Assembly (NCBI RefSeq): GCF_014171595.1
Contig: NZ_CP050451.1
Location: 3,658,001-3,722,000, forward strand
Length of the DNA stretch: 64,000 bases
Direction: 5' to 3'
Source: Massilia sp. Se16.2.3
GTDB lineage: Bacteria; Pseudomonadota; Gammaproteobacteria; Burkholderiales; Burkholderiaceae_D
A program made the translations under genes and the position numbers. The notes beneath the pieces were generated by a model, which had not been told where the DNA came from, ran no database searches, and was given only the letters and a program-made list of their open reading frames with translations. Shown piece by piece: positions 61,454 to 64,000 of this stretch. Positions within the stretch are counted from its first letter, which is position 1. Each line of letters starts with the position of its first letter.

Positions 61454-62602
61454 ATGTACGCCAATGCCATGAACTGGAACAAACTCGATACGCTGGGGGC
61501 GCAGGCCCTGAAAAGCATGGACCGCAGCCGCCAGGCGCGCGGCAAGACGATGGAGCGCGCCGGCTACGGCCCGCGGCAGACGGCATCGGCCGTCGTCCTC
61601 GCCGAGCCGGGCCTGGAGCTGCGCCGCTACGGCGGCACTGCCGGGGATGCGCCACCGGTGCTGCTGGTACCCGCCCCCATCAAGCGCGCCTACATCTGGG
61701 ACCTGGCGCCCGAGATCAGCGTCGTGCAGCGCTGGCTCGAACGGGGCTACCGTGTCTACATGGCGCACTGGACGCCGCTTTCCGAATCCGGGTCCGACTC
61801 CGGTCATGACTTCGGCCTGGACGACTATGCCGACCGCCTGCTCGATGCCTCCGTGCGCGCCATCGCGGCCGACGGCGCCGCCGGTGGCCATGGCAAGCCC
61901 GTCATCGCCGGCCACTCGCTGGGCGGCATCCTGGCGGCCGTCTACAGCGCCCTGCACCCGGAGAGCGTGCGCGCCACCATCCTGCTCGAAGCCCCGCTGC
62001 ATATCGAACCGGCCTCGTGCTGCTTCAACCGCCTGGTGAAAGCCACGCCCGACGCGCGCGAGATCGCCGCCCTGTTCGGCCAGGTGCCGGGCGTTTTCCT
62101 GAACATGATGAGCGCCGCAGCCGAGCCGCAGGCCTTCCAGTGGGAGCGCATGTTCGACCGCTGGCTGTCGCTTGGCGACCGGCATGCGCTCACCACCCAC
62201 ATGCAGGTGGAACGCTGGACCCATGACGAGTTCGCGATGCCGGGGCGGCTCTTTGCCGACATCGTCGAGTCCTTCTACCGCAAGGACGAGTTCATGGCCG
62301 GCAGCCTGGAGATAGCCGGGCGCAGCGTGAGCCCGGCCGCACTGCGCGCGCCGCTGGTGAGCGTGGCCGACCCGCGCAGCAAGCTCATTCCCCCGGCGGC
62401 AACCCAGCGCTTCCACGAGGCGGCTGCCAGCCCGGCCAAGCTGCTGCTGCACTACGAAGGCGACATCGGCGTGAACCTGCAGCACGTGGGCGTGCTGGTG
62501 GGGCGCAATGCCCATGCGCGCATCTGGCCGGCAATCTTCAACTGGCTCGACGCCGAAGCCGCGCTCCCCATCGCCGCTACGGACACGGCAGGCCTGCGTT
62601 GA
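61454..62602 (+). CDS. PhaC-like alpha/beta hydrolase
   Basis: 382 residues that resemble class III PHA synthase (PhaC) in fold and order: PPVLLVPAPIKRAYIWDLAP, RGYRVYMAHWTPLSES, nucleophile elbow AGHSLGGILA, and the final histidine in NLQHVGVLVG. PHA synthases carry cysteine in the elbow (GxCxG); here it is serine, so a hydrolase, such as a PHA-oligomer or lipid esterase, is likelier than a polymerase. No PhaE partner or phasin gene is near. It follows the Tc operon but has its own leader behind two hairpins. Confidence 0.75.
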   Translation: MYANAMNWNKLDTLGAQALKSMDRSRQARGKTMERAGYGPRQTASAVVLAEPGLELRRYGGTAGDAPPVLLVPAPIKRAYIWDLAPEISVVQRWLERGYRVYMAHWTPLSESGSDSGHDFGLDDYADRLLDASVRAIAADGAAGGHGKPVIAGHSLGGILAAVYSALHPESVRATILLEAPLHIEPASCCFNRLVKATPDAREIAALFGQVPGVFLNMMSAAAEPQAFQWERMFDRWLSLGDRHALTTHMQVERWTHDEFAMPGRLFADIVESFYRKDEFMAGSLEIAGRSVSPAALRAPLVSVADPRSKLIPPAATQRFHEAAASPAKLLLHYEGDIGVNLQHVGVLVGRNAHARIWPAIFNWLDAEAALPIAATDTAGLR

Positions 62603-62707
62603 GAAGTGCGCGCGCCGGTGCGGCAGTGCCCCAGTGACCACGAGGGCGGGTGACCGCAGCCCGGTCTCGATGTAAGCTGTCCCTTTCTGAACCTGAAGGG
62701 GGATGTC

Positions 62708-63187
62708 ATGCTCGGCAAGAACTCGGTTTGTCTTGGCTTCAAGGACGCGGCCCTGGAAGCGGCGCAGTTTTACGCGGCCACCTTTCCCGACAGCGCCGTC
62801 ACGGCCGTCCATCGCGCTCCCGCCGACTACCCGGCCGGCAAGGAAGGCGAGGTCCTGATGGTCGAATTCACGGTGATGGGGATCCCCTGCCTGGGCCTGA
62901 ACGGCGGGCCGGACTTCGTCCACAGCCAGGCTTTCTCTTTCCAGGTCGCCACCGACGACCAGCAGGAGACCGACCGCCTGTGGGATGCGATCGTCCAGAA
63001 CGGCGGCACCGCGAACGTCTGCGGCTGGTGCCAGGACAAATGGGGCCTGTCGTGGCAGATCACGCCGCGCGCGCTGACGGCCGCCGTCACCGATCCCGAT
63101 CCGGCGGTGGCCAAGCGCGCTTTCGAGGCGATGATGGGGATGGGGAAAATCGATATTGCCGCGATCGAAGCGGCCCGGCGCGGGTAA
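62708..63187 (+). CDS. VOC-superfamily (PhnB-like) protein
   Basis: 159 residues made of a glyoxalase/bleomycin-resistance-like fold of the PhnB, or 3-demethylubiquinone methyltransferase-like, group. Marks: VCLGFKDAALEAAQFYAATFPDS, FTVMGIPCLGLNGGP, FSFQVATDDQQETDRLWDAI and CGWCQDKWGLSWQITP. Members bind metals or small ligands; no substrate is known for most. Despite the common database name it is not a methyltransferase. It converges with the permease gene. Confidence 0.88.
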   Translation: MLGKNSVCLGFKDAALEAAQFYAATFPDSAVTAVHRAPADYPAGKEGEVLMVEFTVMGIPCLGLNGGPDFVHSQAFSFQVATDDQQETDRLWDAIVQNGGTANVCGWCQDKWGLSWQITPRALTAAVTDPDPAVAKRAFEAMMGMGKIDIAAIEAARRG

Positions 63188-63291
63188 TGTGACCGGCTGC
63201 GCGGCGAGCCGGCTTCGTGCGGGCGCTGCGCCGGCCGGCGCCCTGCTGCAGCGGCCCCCGCCGCCAGGCGCCGCGGCCCGGGCGAGGCGGC

Positions 63292-64000
63292 TTACACCAG
63301 CCCGGTCAGGTAGTAGACCGCGATGACGAAGAACACGGCCAGCGTCTTGATGAGGGTGACGGCGAAGATTTCGCGATAGGACTGGCGGTGCGTCAGGCCC
63401 GTCACGGCCAGCAGCGTGATCACGGCGCCGTTGTGCGGCAGCGTGTCCATGCCGCCGCTGGCCATGGCCACCACCCGGTGCAGCACTTCCAGCGGAATCT
63501 GGGCCGCCTGCGCGCCCTGGATGAACAGGTCGGACATGGCGGCCAGCGCGATGCTCATGCCGCCCGAGGCGGAACCGGTGATGCCGGCCAGCGAACTGAC
63601 CGATACGGCCGCGTTGATCAGCGGGTCGGGAATGCTCCTCAGGGCGCTGCCGACGACGACGAAACCGGGCAGCGCCGCGATCACGCCGCCGAACCCGTAT
63701 TCCGAAGCCGTGTTCATCGCCGCCAGCAGGGCGCCGCCGACGGCCGCCTTCGAGCCTTCGGCGAAGCGCGCACTGACGCGTTTGAAGGCGGTCGCCAGCA
63801 CCAGCAGGATCCCCAGCAGCAGTGCGCCCTGCACCGCCCAGATCGCCACCACGGTCTTGATCGGCGTCGTTACCGGCGCGTGCAGGCCCGGCAGGATTTC
63901 GGGCGCCACCGTGAACGAAGTCCCATACCATTCGGGAATCATCCGCGTCAGCAGGAAATTGGCGACGCCGACCAGGATCAGCGGCAGGATCGCCAGCAGC
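63292..64000 (-). CDS. GntP-family permease, C-terminal part
   Basis: The frame stays open to the right edge, so the N-terminus lies outside. The visible 236 residues hold several membrane segments and the GntP-family end: NTASEYGFGGVIAALPGF, SVSSLAGITGSASGGMSIAL and VVAMASGGMDTLPHNGAVITLL. The family moves gluconate and related hydroxy-acids with protons; some relatives take up 3-hydroxybutyrate. The substrate cannot be fixed from this part. The ATG at 63942 inside the frame is not the start. Confidence 0.87.
   Translation of the reverse strand, partial: LLAILPLILVGVANFLLTRMIPEWYGTSFTVAPEILPGLHAPVTTPIKTVVAIWAVQGALLLGILLVLATAFKRVSARFAEGSKAAVGGALLAAMNTASEYGFGGVIAALPGFVVVGSALRSIPDPLINAAVSVSSLAGITGSASGGMSIALAAMSDLFIQGAQAAQIPLEVLHRVVAMASGGMDTLPHNGAVITLLAVTGLTHRQSYREIFAVTLIKTLAVFFVIAVYYLTGLV

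Noticed and set aside
61454..62602. Functional PHA synthase (phaC)
   Set aside because: The nucleophile is serine, not cysteine, and no PHA partner genes are adjacent.

Overview
The window is GC-rich (roughly two thirds G+C by eye) and reads like an Oxalobacteraceae chromosome of the Massilia/Telluria/Duganella type. This placement rests on gene content and protein style: large TonB receptors whose mature end reads MQRVEVTGSSIKR, FadR-type regulators and secreted pectinases. No rRNA or marker gene confirms it. I found no tRNA, rRNA, CRISPR array, insertion sequence or prophage.

Region 1 (1-10.5 kb) is housekeeping and regulatory: the end of a LysR regulator facing a pirin gene, a flavin-reductase-like protein, a DUF455 ferritin-like protein, a remnant of a small secreted protein, the large helicase lhr, and two GntR/FadR regulators.

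Region 2 (10.5-24 kb and 29.2-42.3 kb) is a pectin-use locus, split by an unrelated insert. Outer-membrane uptake is by two TonB-dependent receptors. Depolymerisation and trimming are by a rhamnogalacturonan acetylesterase, a pectate lyase-pectin methylesterase fusion, a GH28 polygalacturonase, a GH105 unsaturated-uronyl hydrolase, a DUF4861 protein and a secreted esterase. A hexuronate MFS carrier brings in the monomer. Catabolism follows the oxidative uronate route: uronate dehydrogenase, an SMP-30 aldarolactonase, galactarate dehydratase, 5-dehydro-4-deoxyglucarate dehydratase and 2,5-dioxovalerate dehydrogenase, giving 2-oxoglutarate. Four promoter regions carry an 11-bp FadR-like palindrome (TGGYCNGACCA and variants), often inside a good sigma70 spacer. 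Two paralogous FadR regulators in the window are the obvious candidates to bind it.

Region 3 (24-29.2 kb) is the insert: a Sel1-repeat protein, small envelope proteins, a divergent ArgP-type regulator and LysE-type exporter, and a PaiB-like protein.

Region 4 (42.3-61.4 kb) is a two-gene Tc toxin locus. A fused TcB-TcC cocoon protein of about 2,700 residues ends in a variable, putatively toxic tail. It is followed after 49 bp by an unusually long, cysteine-rich TcA-like protein of about 3,390 residues. An intrinsic terminator closes the operon. A PhaC-like hydrolase, a VOC protein and the end of a GntP permease follow.

Caveat: about forty single-base frame changes interrupt otherwise well conserved genes (lhr, the pectate lyase fusion, argP, garD, the second receptor and both Tc genes). 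Several lie in runs of C, G or T. I read these genes as real and mostly blame assembly error. Coordinates given for them span all frames.
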